NCBI RefSeq assembly: GCF_004614165.1
Contig: NZ_SPVG01000174.1
Span: 1-58,285 of the forward strand
Source: Duganella callida
GTDB lineage: Bacteria > Pseudomonadota > Gammaproteobacteria > Burkholderiales > Burkholderiaceae_D
Length of the DNA: 58,285 bases
Direction of reading: 5' to 3'
Part shown: positions 16,362-25,900 of the stretch, one piece after another
Position numbering within the stretch: position 1 is the stretch's first letter
Layout: the number at the start of each line of letters is the position of its first letter
Translations under genes and position numbers: made by a program
The notes under the pieces: model-generated
Databases searched by the model: none
Told to the model about the DNA's origin: nothing
Seen by the model: the letters and a program-made list of their open reading frames with translations, nothing else

Positions 16362-17441
16362 TTATTTGGCGGCCGCTTCGGCCGCGAGATTGGCCAGACG
16401 CCGCTGGCGCACCGCGCCGGCCAAGCCCTGCAGCACCTGCACGCTGCTGTCCCAGTCGATGCAGCCATCGGTGACGGATTGGCCATACGTCAATTCCTTG
16501 CCCGGCACCAGATCCTGGCGGCCCGCCACCAGGTGCGACTCCACCATCACGCCGACGATGCGGTTCTCGCCGCCCGCCACCTGGCTGGCGATGTCGGCGC
16601 AGACCGGGACCTGGTTTTCCGGCTTCTTCGAACTGTTGGCGTGCGAGGCGTCGATCATCAGGCGCGGCGCCAGCCCCTGCGCGGCAATCGCCTTGCAGGC
16701 CTCCTCGACGCTGGCGGCGTCGTAATTGGGCGTCTTGCCGCCGCGCAGGATGATGTGGCAATCCTCGTTGCCGTTGGTCGAGACGATGGCCGAGTGGCCG
16801 CCCTTGGTCACGGACAGGAAATGGTGCGGCTGCGAGGCAGCCTTGATCGCGTCCACCGCGATGCGCACATTGCCGTCGGTGCCATTCTTGAAGCCCACCG
16901 GGCACGACAGGCCGGAGGCCAGCTCGCGGTGCACCTGCGATTCGGTGGTGCGGGCGCCGATCGCGCCCCAGCTGATCAGGTCGGCGATGTACTGCGGGCT
17001 GATCACGTCGAGGAACTCGGTGCCGGCCGGCAGGCCGAGCTCGTTGATGTCGCGCAGCAGTTCGCGCGCCATGCGCAGGCCGTCGTTGATGCGGAAGCTG
17101 TTGTCCATGTAGGGATCGTTGATCAAGCCCTTCCAGCCGACCGTGGTGCGCGGCTTTTCGAAATACACGCGCATGACGATTTCCAGATCGGCGCTGAGCT
17201 CGCGGCGCAGCTGTACCAGGCGGCGCGCGTACTCCATCGCCGCCTTCGGATCGTGGATCGAGCACGGGCCGATCACCACCATCAGCCGGTCATCCTGGCC
17301 GTGCAGGATGCGGTGCAGGGCGTTGCGTGCGCCGGCCGCGGTCTGCTCCGCCGCGTCGGTGCAGGCAAACTCGCGGATCAAATGCGATGGTGGCGTCAGT
17401 TCCTTCATCTCGCGGATGCGCAAATCGTCGGTGCGGGGCAT
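16362..17441 (-). CDS. aroG: 3-deoxy-7-phosphoheptulonate (DAHP) synthase, class I
   Basis: It condenses phosphoenolpyruvate with erythrose-4-phosphate to DAHP, the first committed step to chorismate and Phe, Tyr and Trp. The 359-residue product has the family's length and motifs: VIGPCSIHD near residue 57, RVYFEKPRTTVGWKGL, GTEFLDVISPQYI, GARTTESQ, PVGFKNGTDG, TKGGHSAIV, DASHANSSKK and VGVMVESHLV. The N-terminal segment before the barrel is the region used for allosteric aromatic control in AroF/G/H enzymes; which amino acid binds cannot be told here. GGAG precedes the ATG at 17441. The gene follows a Phe/Tyr-rich leader peptide and terminator (17475-17616), so expression is probably set by attenuation. 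The symbol follows common usage for this type. Confidence 0.94.
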   Translation of the reverse strand: MPRTDDLRIREMKELTPPSHLIREFACTDAAEQTAAGARNALHRILHGQDDRLMVVIGPCSIHDPKAAMEYARRLVQLRRELSADLEIVMRVYFEKPRTTVGWKGLINDPYMDNSFRINDGLRMARELLRDINELGLPAGTEFLDVISPQYIADLISWGAIGARTTESQVHRELASGLSCPVGFKNGTDGNVRIAVDAIKAASQPHHFLSVTKGGHSAIVSTNGNEDCHIILRGGKTPNYDAASVEEACKAIAAQGLAPRLMIDASHANSSKKPENQVPVCADIASQVAGGENRIVGVMVESHLVAGRQDLVPGKELTYGQSVTDGCIDWDSSVQVLQGLAGAVRQRRLANLAAEAAAK

Positions 17442-17474
17442 TGCTGTTCTCCAGTGGTCTAAAAATGTCGGGGT

Positions 17475-17503
17475 AAAAAAAAACCGCCTCGGGGGAGGCG
17501 GTT
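17475..17503 (-). terminator. Attenuator terminator in front of aroG
   Basis: On the minus strand, AACCGCCTC-CCCC-GAGGCGGTT is followed by an unbroken U run (plus-strand A run from 17475). It lies 34 bp before the aroG start and 48 bp after the leader-peptide stop. Its 5' arm contains ACCGCCT (17496-17502), the exact complement of AGGCGGT in the last leader codons (17558-17564), so a competing antiterminator can form. Confidence 0.85.
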
Positions 17504-17550
17504 TTTTCGGGATTCTGCGGGACTCGTCTTGCTTCTACGTGCACCGGCCG

Positions 17551-17616
17551 CTACTCCACCGCCTTGAGGGTTGGATAGCTAAAGTAAAACCAGCCGGTAA
17601 AGAAGAATTTGCTCAT
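17551..17616 (-). CDS. Phe/Tyr-rich leader peptide of the aroG attenuator
   Basis: A 21-codon ORF runs from ATG (17616-17614) to TAG (17553-17551). It reads MSKFFFTGWFYFSYP followed by six more residues, with five Phe, two Tyr and one Trp. Charged tRNA(Phe) or tRNA(Tyr) shortage would stall a ribosome on codons 4-14 and leave the distal AGGCGGT (codons 18-20) free to pair with the terminator's 5' arm. A ribosome reaching the stop codon would cover AGGCGGT and let the terminator form. No Shine-Dalgarno sequence precedes the ATG. The candidate -10 hexamer ends 7 bp before it, so the transcript may start at the AUG, as in the leaderless trpL of Sinorhizobium meliloti. Function is inferred from codon content and layout. 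Confidence 0.82.
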   Translation of the reverse strand: MSKFFFTGWFYFSYPTLKAVE

Positions 17617-17622
17617 GGATTG

Positions 17623-17652
17623 ACTATAACGCCATCTTTCGCGCCTTGGCAA
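17623..17652 (-). promoter_or_regulatory. Sigma-70-type promoter for the aroG leader
   Basis: On the minus strand, TTGCCA (17652-17647) and TATAGT (17628-17623) are separated by 18 bp. Each hexamer has one mismatch to consensus. The predicted start falls at or very near the leader AUG at 17616. About 280 bp remain between this promoter and T5, with no other gene. Confidence 0.6.
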
Positions 17653-17931
17653 GCGATTTTTTTTCGGCCGGAAAGCCTCCCTACAAAACTTTACACCCTC
17701 CACAGCGCGGTTAACGTCTTATCCATTGTGACTGATTGTAATGGCGGCCGGGCGGCGGCATGCGGGCTGCGGCCGGCGCCGGAGCGATAGGCAAAATTCC
17801 GTCTTTACATGTGCGTTTGTTTGCTACTGTTGGATATCTGCATATTTATCTTTCGGTCATTGTTTGCCCCTCCCAATGAATGTTTTGATGAAGACCCCTT
17901 CCCCAAAACAAATCTCAGGAGTGACACACCC

Positions 17932-20568
17932 ATGATGATAGAAAGAGCTCTGACCCGATCTCTGCGCCTGATGTTCGCCGGCAGCCTGGCCGTCGGCATG
18001 CACGCCGCCTTGGCCCAGACCGAAGACGGCGCCATCCAGCGCGTCGAAGTGACCGGTTCCAGCATCAAACGGCTGGCCAGCGAAACGGCGCTGCCGATCA
18101 CCACCATCAAGGCATCCGACTTCGAAAAGCAGGGCCTGAGCACCGCCGCCGAGGTGATGAACACCATCTCCATGAACCAGAGCTCGACCGGCAGCAGCCA
18201 GTCGGTGGGCTCGGGCACCGGCGGCATCGCCACCGCTGACCTGCGCGGCCTGGGCAGCAACAAGACGCTGGTGCTGCTCAACGGCCGCCGCATCGCCAGC
18301 CACCCATTCAACGGCTCCTCGGTCGACCTCAACATCATTCCGGTATCGGCGCTGGAGCGGGTCGAAGTGCTGCGCGACGGCGCCTCGGCCATCTACGGCA
18401 CCGACGCCATCGGCGGCGTGATCAATTTCATCACCAAGCGCTCGTTGACCGGCGCTACCGTCAGCGTCGAACGCTACCAGCCGCAGGCCAGCGGCGCCGG
18501 CGGCGAATCGCGCCTCAACCTGTCGGGCGGCTACGGCGATCTCGATAAAGATGGTTACAACCTGTTCGGCGTGGTCGATCTGCACAAGCAGACCGCGCTG
18601 GCCGCCGCCGACCGCGATTTCTCCAGCACCAGCGTGCGGCCGGACAAGGGCATCAACAACAGCAGCGGCACCTCGCAGCCGGGCAACTTCTATTCGGCCA
18701 ACGGCATCACCGGCAACCCGTACTACGGCAGCGGCTGCGTCGGCAAGGGCCTGATCAAGAACGGCAACGGCACCTGCCGCACCGACACCACCGCCTACAT
18801 CCAGGACATCCCCAAGACGCAGCAGGAATCCTTCCTCGGCAAGGCCACCTTCAAACTCAGCGATGAAAACGTCGCCACCGTCGAATACCTGCACAGCCGT
18901 TCGACCAACCAAAGCAGCATCGCGCCCTCGCCGCTGACCGGCATCACCATGACCTCGGCCAGCCCCTACTATCCGGGCGGCAGCGGCGGCGTGCCTGCCG
19001 TGGCCGGGCTGACCGGCGAAAACCTGACCATCAACTGGCGCACTGTGGCGGCCGGCAACCGCATGGGCTACGACACCTCGATCTCCGACCGGCTGGTGCT
19101 GGCGTCGGAAGGTCTGGTGGCCGGCTGGGATTACAACGTCGGCCTGACCTATGGCGTCAGCAAGGCATCCAGCGCCTTCATCGGCGGCTACACCAACGAC
19201 TCGCTGATGAAGGCGGGCGTGCTGAGCGGCATCCTGAATCCGTTCGGCGAGCAGTCGGCCGAGGGCGCCGCCTACATCGACAACGCCCAGCTGCGCGGCG
19301 AATACCTGGCCGCGCGCATGACCAGCATCGGCCTCGACGGCAAGATCAGCCGCGAGATTTACCAGCTGCCCGCGGGCGGCGTCGGCTTCGCGATCGGCAG
19401 CGAATTCCGTCACGATAAAGCAACGTATGACGTGAACACCGCCCTCGCCTCGCAGGCGTCGAGCTCGGGCTACGCCGATGCGCAGGACCAGGCCGGCCAG
19501 CGCAACATCGCCGCGCTGTATTCGGAACTGAGCGTACCGCTGCTGAAGAACCTGGAACTGTCGGCGGCCGCGCGCTACGACCACTACAACGACGTCGGCG
19601 GCAGCTTCAATCCCAAGATCGGCCTGCGCTGGGAGGCCAGCAAGCAGCTGCTGTTCAGGACTTCCTACAACACCGGCTTCCGCGCGCCGACGCTGTACGA
19701 CCTGCATGGCCCGGCCACCTCCACCTTCACCAGCAACGCCTACGACGATCCGGTGCTGTGTCCGGGCGGCGTGGCGGCGGCCGGCGCCAATCCGAACGTG
19801 GCCTGCAACCAGCAGCAGTACATCCGCAGCGGCGGCAACCCCAACCTGAAGCCGGAAAAATCCAAGACCTTCGCGCTGGGCGCCGTGTTCGAGCCGACCA
19901 ACGCGGTCAGCGTCTCGCTGGACTATTTCAACATCAAGATCCGCGACAAGATCGGCACGGTGGCAGAGCAGACCATCTTCGACAACTACGAGAAATACCA
20001 GAGCTACTTCGTCTACTCGGCCGACGGCAAAACGCTGCAGTACGTGAACGCGGTGCTGGACAACCTGGGTGAAGTGAAGACTTCGGGCATCGACACCAGC
20101 CTGCGCTGGAAGCTGCCGCGCAGCGCCTACGGCAACTTCGTATTCCAGTTCGACGGCACCTGGGTGCACAGCTACAAGTACCAGAACGAGACGGGCGGCG
20201 AATTCGTGGAAAACGTCGGCGTGTATGGCGACAACGCGCCGGTGTTCCGCTGGAAGCACAACGCCACGCTGACCTGGAAGAAAGGAGTGTGGAGCGCGAG
20301 CCTGGCCAACAAATTCCTGAGCGGCTACGAGGACCAAAACGCGGTGGACGAAGCTTACTACCACCACGTGCGGGCTTACTCGACCTACTCGCTGTCGGGC
20401 AGCTACAGCGGTTTCAAGCACACCGACCTGACGGTCGGCATCAAGAACCTGTTTGACAGCAATCCGCCGTACACCAACCAGGGCACCACCTTCCAGAGCG
20501 GCTACGATCCACGCTACACCGATCCGCTGGGCCGCACCTTCTACGTGAAAGCGTCCTACAAGTTCTAA
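17932..20568 (+). CDS. TonB-dependent outer-membrane receptor (T5)
   Basis: An 878-residue TBDR. ATG 17932 follows AGGAG by 10 nt and starts MMIERALTRSLRLMFAGS, a variant of the shared signal peptide; cleavage is likely at ALA|Q. Then come IQRVEVTGSSIKR, a plug with SSQSVGSGTGGIATADLRGLG, KTLVLLNGRRIASH and RDGASAIYGTDAIGGVINFITK, and a barrel ending GYDPRYTDPLGRTFYVKASYKF. It pairs with T9 through SQSVGS.TGG and the same C-terminal block. The stop codon abuts palindrome B, and no U-tract terminator exists on this side. The 279 bp upstream, past the aroG leader promoter, contain ACAAAACTTTACA (17683-17695), also found upstream of T1. The ligand is unknown. Confidence 0.93.
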   Translation: MMIERALTRSLRLMFAGSLAVGMHAALAQTEDGAIQRVEVTGSSIKRLASETALPITTIKASDFEKQGLSTAAEVMNTISMNQSSTGSSQSVGSGTGGIATADLRGLGSNKTLVLLNGRRIASHPFNGSSVDLNIIPVSALERVEVLRDGASAIYGTDAIGGVINFITKRSLTGATVSVERYQPQASGAGGESRLNLSGGYGDLDKDGYNLFGVVDLHKQTALAAADRDFSSTSVRPDKGINNSSGTSQPGNFYSANGITGNPYYGSGCVGKGLIKNGNGTCRTDTTAYIQDIPKTQQESFLGKATFKLSDENVATVEYLHSRSTNQSSIAPSPLTGITMTSASPYYPGGSGGVPAVAGLTGENLTINWRTVAAGNRMGYDTSISDRLVLASEGLVAGWDYNVGLTYGVSKASSAFIGGYTNDSLMKAGVLSGILNPFGEQSAEGAAYIDNAQLRGEYLAARMTSIGLDGKISREIYQLPAGGVGFAIGSEFRHDKATYDVNTALASQASSSGYADAQDQAGQRNIAALYSELSVPLLKNLELSAAARYDHYNDVGGSFNPKIGLRWEASKQLLFRTSYNTGFRAPTLYDLHGPATSTFTSNAYDDPVLCPGGVAAAGANPNVACNQQQYIRSGGNPNLKPEKSKTFALGAVFEPTNAVSVSLDYFNIKIRDKIGTVAEQTIFDNYEKYQSYFVYSADGKTLQYVNAVLDNLGEVKTSGIDTSLRWKLPRSAYGNFVFQFDGTWVHSYKYQNETGGEFVENVGVYGDNAPVFRWKHNATLTWKKGVWSASLANKFLSGYEDQNAVDEAYYHHVRAYSTYSLSGSYSGFKHTDLTVGIKNLFDSNPPYTNQGTTFQSGYDPRYTDPLGRTFYVKASYKF

Positions 20569-20662
20569 AATCCGGGGTCAGTTCTGCCAATCGCACACGA
20601 GCCCAGCCGTAGCGTCCGCTACGGCTGGGCTCGTGGGCGATTGGCAGAACTGACCCCGGATT
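20569..20662. repeat. Long palindrome, copy B (GGGGTCAG family)
   Basis: A 94-nt inverted repeat with 46-bp arms (20569-20614 and 20617-20662), 45 of 46 paired, and a 2-nt TC loop. The arm begins AATCCGGGGTCAGTTCTGCC and ends AGCCGTAGCG at the centre. It fills the gap between the convergent T5 and tldD exactly: the T5 stop ends at 20568 and the tldD stop begins at 20664. It is the same sub-family as copy C. Confidence 0.95.
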
Positions 20663-20663
20663 A

Positions 20664-22124
20664 TCAGGCGGTGCCGCCGACGGTGACGCCGTCGATGCGC
20701 AGCGTCGGCTGGCCAACGCCGACCGGCACGCTCTGGCCTTCCTTGCCGCACACGCCCACGCCCGGATCCAGCTTCATGTCGTTGCCGATCATGGAGATGC
20801 GGTTCATCGATTCCGGCCCGCTGCCGATCAGGGTCGCGCCCTTCACCGGGTAGGTGACCTTGCCGTTTTCGATCATGTACGCCTCGCTGGCAGAGAACAC
20901 GAATTTGCCGTTGGTGATGTCGACCTGGCCGCCGCCAAAGTTCACCGCGTACAGGCCATTCTTGACCGAGGCCAGGATTTCTTCCGGATCCTTGTCGCCG
21001 GCCAGCATGTAGGTGTTGGTCATGCGCGGCATCGGCAGATGCGCAAACGATTCGCGCCGCGCGTTGCCGGTCACCGGCATCTTCATCAGCCGCGCGTTCA
21101 TGGTGTCCTGGATGTAGCCTTTCAGGATGCCGTCTTCGATCAGCGTGGTGCACTGGGTCGGGTTGCCTTCGTCGTCGATGTTGAGCGAGCCGCGGCGGTC
21201 GGCCAGCGTGCCGTCGTCGACCACGGTGACGCCCTTGGCCGCCACGCGCTCGCCGATACGGCCGGAGAAGGTCGAGGAACCCTTGCGGTTGAAGTCGCCC
21301 TCGAGGCCGTGGCCCACCGCCTCGTGCAGCAGGATGCCGGGCCAGCCCGGCCCCAGCACGACGGTCATCGGACCGGCCGGCGCCGGCCGCGCGTCCAGGT
21401 TGACCAGCGCCGATTTCACCGCGTCGGCCGCGTACTGGTCCAGCAGCGCATCGCTGAAATAGCCGTAGTCGTAACGGCCGCCGCCGCCCGAGGAGCCGAC
21501 CTCGCGGCGGCCGTTCTGTTCGACGATCACGGTCAGCGACACACGCACCAGCGGACGGATGTCGGCCGCCAGCACGCCGTCGCTGCGCACCACCAGCACC
21601 ACGTCGTATTCGCCGGCCAGGCTGGCCATCACCTGCACCACGCGCGGGTCCTTGGCGCGCGCCATCTTTTCGATGCGCTCCAGCAGCTTGACCTTGGCGG
21701 TGGCGTCCAGCGACACCAGCGGATCGTGCGGCATGTACAGCGAACGGCCGCCGCTCGGCGTCATGGCGCCGGCCACCTTGATCTTGCCGGCGCCGGCGCG
21801 GGCGATGGTGCGGGTGGCGGCCGCCGCGTCCAGCAGCGCCGCCTCCGAGATTTCATCGGAGTACGAGAAGGCGGTCTTGTCGCCCGACACGGCGCGCACG
21901 CCGACGCCCTGGTCGATCGAGAAACTGCCGGTCTTGACGATGCCCTCTTCCAGGCTCCAGCCCTCGTTCTTGGTGAACTGGAAATACAGGTCGGCATAAT
22001 CGACCTTGTGGGTGAACATGCTGCCCAGCGTTTTGAGCAGCTTGCCTTCGTCCAGCCCGAACGGCGTCAGCAGGATATCGCGCGCAACGGCCAGGGTGGA
22101 CAGATTCGGTTCAAATGGCTTCAT
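20664..22124 (-). CDS. tldD: Metalloprotease TldD
   Basis: TldD forms a zinc protease with TldE (PmbA) that degrades unfolded peptides and matures some ribosomally made peptides (microcin B17) and antidotes (CcdA) in E. coli. The 486-residue product has family length. The zinc site H267EAVGH272 is intact inside [14 protein letters not shown], and the [19 protein letters not shown]-type and [12 protein letters not shown] segments expected near the C-terminus are present. It is the last gene of the leftward yhdP-nitrilase-tldD set, 42 bp after the nitrilase. Its partner TldE is not in the window. The 3' end abuts palindrome B and has no U-tract terminator. Confidence 0.95.
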   Translation of the reverse strand: MKPFEPNLSTLAVARDILLTPFGLDEGKLLKTLGSMFTHKVDYADLYFQFTKNEGWSLEEGIVKTGSFSIDQGVGVRAVSGDKTAFSYSDEISEAALLDAAAATRTIARAGAGKIKVAGAMTPSGGRSLYMPHDPLVSLDATAKVKLLERIEKMARAKDPRVVQVMASLAGEYDVVLVVRSDGVLAADIRPLVRVSLTVIVEQNGRREVGSSGGGGRYDYGYFSDALLDQYAADAVKSALVNLDARPAPAGPMTVVLGPGWPGILLHEAVGHGLEGDFNRKGSSTFSGRIGERVAAKGVTVVDDGTLADRRGSLNIDDEGNPTQCTTLIEDGILKGYIQDTMNARLMKMPVTGNARRESFAHLPMPRMTNTYMLAGDKDPEEILASVKNGLYAVNFGGGQVDITNGKFVFSASEAYMIENGKVTYPVKGATLIGSGPESMNRISMIGNDMKLDPGVGVCGKEGQSVPVGVGQPTLRIDGVTVGGTA

Positions 22125-22166
22125 GGTGATGCTTTCTGTTAAAGGTTACCGCCATTGTAGTGGATA

Positions 22167-22967
22167 TCACATGGTGCGGTGTTTCAGCGCCGGCAGGCTT
22201 TCGCGCACGCCTTCCATGAAGGCCGGGTCGATCTCGCCGCGCACTACGCCCTCTCCCTCGGCCAGCACCGCCTTGACCGTGCCCCAGGGGTCGATCAGCA
22301 TGCTGTGGCCCCAGGTGCGGCGGCCGTTCGGGTGGATGCCGCCCTGCGCCGCCGCCAGCACATAGCACTGGTTTTCGATCGCGCGCGCGCGCAGCAGGAT
22401 TTCCCAGTGCGCCATGCCGGTGGTGTAGGTGAAGGCGGCCGGCACCACAATCAAGGCCACCGGTCCCATGGCGCGGAACAGCTCCGGGAAGCGCAGGTCG
22501 TAGCAGACCGACATGCCGACCTTGCCGACCGGCCCGTCGAACACGCCGACATGCTTGCCCGGCACGATGGTTTTCGATTCGTTGTACGACTCCGTGCCCT
22601 TGGTGAAACCGAACAGATGGATCTTGTCGTAGCGGCTGACATGGGCGCCGTCCGGGCCGTAGACCAGGGTGGTGTTGATCACCTTGTCCGCCTGGTCCGA
22701 GGTTAGCGGCAGCGTGCCGCCGATCAGCCAGATCTTCAGTTCCTTCGCCAGGCCGGCCATGAATTCCTGAATGGGACCGCTGCCCGGCGGCTCCGCCACC
22801 TTGACCTTGTCGCTGTCGTGCAGGCCCATGATGGCCCAGTATTCGGGCAGCAGCACCAGCTGGGCGCCGCCGCGCGCGGCTTCGCTGACCAGGCGGCGGG
22901 CGGTGGCGATGTTCTCCTCCACCGTGGGCGAGGAAATCATCTGGATGGCGGCGACGGTGTGGTTCAT
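22167..22967 (-). CDS. Carbon-nitrogen hydrolase (nitrilase superfamily, Nit/omega-amidase type)
   Basis: A 266-residue cytoplasmic hydrolase with the nitrilase catalytic triad: Glu42 in LLPEYW, Lys115 in YDKIHLFG and Cys155 in SVCYDLRFPE. This Nit1/NIT2-like branch cleaves C-N bonds of small amides; deaminated glutathione and omega-amides such as alpha-ketoglutaramate are the characterised substrates, and one of these is likely here. ATG 22967 has GGGAG upstream and overlaps the yhdP stop in an ATGA, implying coupled translation; a longer reading frame begins inside yhdP and is rejected. The position between yhdP and tldD is conserved in many proteobacteria. Confidence 0.9.
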   Translation of the reverse strand: MNHTVAAIQMISSPTVEENIATARRLVSEAARGGAQLVLLPEYWAIMGLHDSDKVKVAEPPGSGPIQEFMAGLAKELKIWLIGGTLPLTSDQADKVINTTLVYGPDGAHVSRYDKIHLFGFTKGTESYNESKTIVPGKHVGVFDGPVGKVGMSVCYDLRFPELFRAMGPVALIVVPAAFTYTTGMAHWEILLRARAIENQCYVLAAAQGGIHPNGRRTWGHSMLIDPWGTVKAVLAEGEGVVRGEIDPAFMEGVRESLPALKHRTM

Positions 22968-25900
22968 GGCGCTCCCTTCGGAATGGCGGGTGTGTCGAGT
23001 TTGGCGGCGTCGAGCTTGGTGACGGCCGGCGCTTTCCACGGCCCGGTCACCTGCATATGATAAGTCAGCGCCTTCATCACCGGCGCGCTGAGGAACAGCT
23101 GCGCCAGGAAACTGCCGAGGCCGATCACCGGGTTGACCGCCAGCCCATACACCAGCGGCGCGGTGCCGAGGTTGACCTCCGGTATCACCACCACGTGCAG
23201 GTTGGTGGTTTCGTTGGCGATGTCGGCGCTGCCGTCCATCAGCACGGTGGCCGCGACGCCGTGCATTTTCAGGTTGTCGGTGCGGGCGATGCCGCGGTTG
23301 ACGTTGACGTTGGCGGTGATGCCGTCGAACGCCAACCCTTCCGAGATGACGTCATGGAAGTCCAGCTTGAGCAGGCGCGGCAAGGCCTGCAGGCTGAGCA
23401 CGCCCAGCAGCTTGGCCGCGCCCGGATCCTGCTTGAGGAACTGGCCTTTTTCCACATTCATGGCGATCTGGCCGGACAGACTGGGCAGGTCCAGCGAGTA
23501 TGGCAGGCCCTTCCAGGCGAGGTCGCCCTTCAGCGTGCCCTTGCCGCCCTTCAGCGTGTCGACGTAGCCAAAGCGCTCCAGCAGCTTGCCGGCATCGACG
23601 ATGTCGAGATTGAAGTTGAGCGTGGTCGTGTGCACGCCCTCCTTGCTGACCCACTTGCCGGTGCCGGACAGTTCGCCGTCGGCATTGCCCAGAGACAGCT
23701 TGTTGACGCGCCATTCGCGTGCGCCGCCGAGCTGGGCGTTGTTGGCCTGCAGCTCCAGCCGGCCGAGCGGCTTGTTGAACAGTTCGAATCGCTCGACCAC
23801 CACGTCCAGCGCCGGGATGGTGGCGGCGGCGCTCTTGCCGTCCAGCAGTTCCTGCACGTCGCTGGAGCGCGATTCCGGGATCACCAGCGTCGACAGGCGC
23901 GCGCTCACCTTGCCCAGGCCGGCGCCGGTCGAGGGCTCGGCCCAGGTCAGGTAGCCGTTGGCCTGGGCCGAATCGATGCTGGCCTGCCAGGTGCCTTTCT
24001 GGTGCGTGACGCCGACCACCACGTTGTCGAGCTGGCGGTCGCCGATCGCCAGTTCGCTGGCGCGCGCGGCCACGGTATCGGGCAGCACGTACTGATTCAT
24101 GTCGACCGCGTCGGCCGCGCCGGCGCCGCTGTCGGCCGCGCCGCCGCCGATCGCCGCGCCGAAGTCCAGCCACTGGTCGATGTTCAGCGTGCGCAGATTG
24201 ATGTTGAACGCCAGGCCGCTGTCCGGCTCCGGCGCCGCCGTGTTGACGCCGATGCCGCCGCGCACCACTTTCCAGTGCTGTTTGGGCTGCTTCTGGCGCT
24301 GGTAACGCGCGGCAATGCCGTTGCCGAGGCCGATGCGGATATCGTCGTGCAGCAGGCCGGCCGCGTCCGGATTCAGGGCGCTGGTCAGCACGAAGCGCAG
24401 CGGCATCGCGTCCAGCGGCGATTTTTTCACCGGCGCCGGCAGGTCCAGTCCCAGCCCGGTCAGGCTGGAATCGACCGCCACCACCACCTGATGGTCGCGC
24501 ACCGTCACCGTGCCGTTGTAGCGCGTGCCGCCGCTGAAGTGATCGGCCAGGCGCTGCATGGCCGGCATCTGGTAGGTCTGGCGGAAACCGTCCACCGTCA
24601 TCTGCCCGCCCAGGCGCACGATGATGGCGCCATCGGCCTGGCTGCCGCCGGTGATCGCCACCGGGCCGCCAAGGAAGTTACCGGAAAGCTGGTTGAGGTT
24701 GACGCCCCGCTCGTTGAATTCGATCTTGCCCTGCGCACCCTTGACCACCGGCAGATCGTTCATCAGTACGATATCGTTGCCGCCCAGCGCCAGCGCGCCC
24801 TGCACCTTGGTGTCGATCGCGTGCGCCAGCGGAATGCGCAGGCTCAGCGCCAGTTTGGCGTTGCCGCTGGCCTGGGTTTCGTCGGTGAAGTGGGAAATCC
24901 ATTCCAGCACCGGACTCAGCGTCACGTATTTGAGGAATTCCTGCATGGCGCCGGCGGCGTTGCCGTCGATCTCCAGCATGGAATCGTGCAGTGTCAGGTC
25001 CGGGATCACCGCCTTGACGCCGTTCAGCGCCACGCCGGCGGTGGTGGCGGTGTCGCCGCGGATTTCCATGCGCGCGCGCTCGAACACGAAGCTGCCGTTG
25101 ATGTGCTCGGCCTGCGGCCACAGCGGCAGCGGCTTGCCGTCCTTGCCGAGTTCCTTGCCTTCTCGCAGATAATGTCCGGGCTCGTAGTTGAGCCTGGCGT
25201 CGACCAGCTTGCCGGCGACGCGGAATTCGCCATGCGCCTTGTCCTCGCCGTGGAAGGGGAAACGCGCCAGGTCGCCGCGCAGGCGCACGCTGACGTCGGT
25301 GGCGGTGCCGCCTTCCAGCGCGCCGGTCAGCCAGGCGTGCAGGTCGCGCGGGGTCTGCATCGGCAGATAGCGGCCGATGCGGTTGATCTGGAAGCCGCTC
25401 AGGGTACCGCTCAGGTCGGCCTTGCCCGGTCCCGTGCCGGCCAGCGGGATCAGGTGCGTGCCCTGCAGCGTGCCGCGCAAGCCTTCCTGCTCGAAGTCCA
25501 GGTCGTCGATCTGGAACAGCAGCTCGTTGTTGGCTTCGAACGACCAGCGCGCCTTGAGGTTCAGGTGGTCGAACGGCATCGACGGTTCGGCGAAATAGTC
25601 CGGCATCTGCAGCACCAGTTGCTGCGAATTCAGGTTGAAGCTGCCGCCTTGTTCGGTGGCGTCGATCGAGCCGCTGAGGTTGTCGAAGCCGGGGATGGCC
25701 GGCATGCCGGCAATGGCCGGGGTTTTGGCGGTCTTCGGCTGCGCCAGGCGCGGCGGTTGCGGCTTGAGGCCCATGCCGACCAGCTCGCCCTTGACGCGGT
25801 AGGTCTGCAGGGCCGGGAAGGTGCCCTGCCATTCGGCCGAGAAGTTTTGCAGCAGGCCGCTGGGGGCGTAGGCTTCCAGCATCTTGTGCTGGCGCTCGCT

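Noticed and set aside
17290-17544. 84-codon ORF overlapping the aroG leader terminator on the minus strand
   Set aside because: It is out of frame with aroG, runs through the terminator stem and T tract, and has no family likeness; the 21-codon leader explains the region.
22968-23039. N-terminal extension of the nitrilase-like gene
   Set aside because: The 24 extra codons overlap the yhdP coding end and have no family similarity; ATG 22967 has a good ribosome site and an ATGA overlap.
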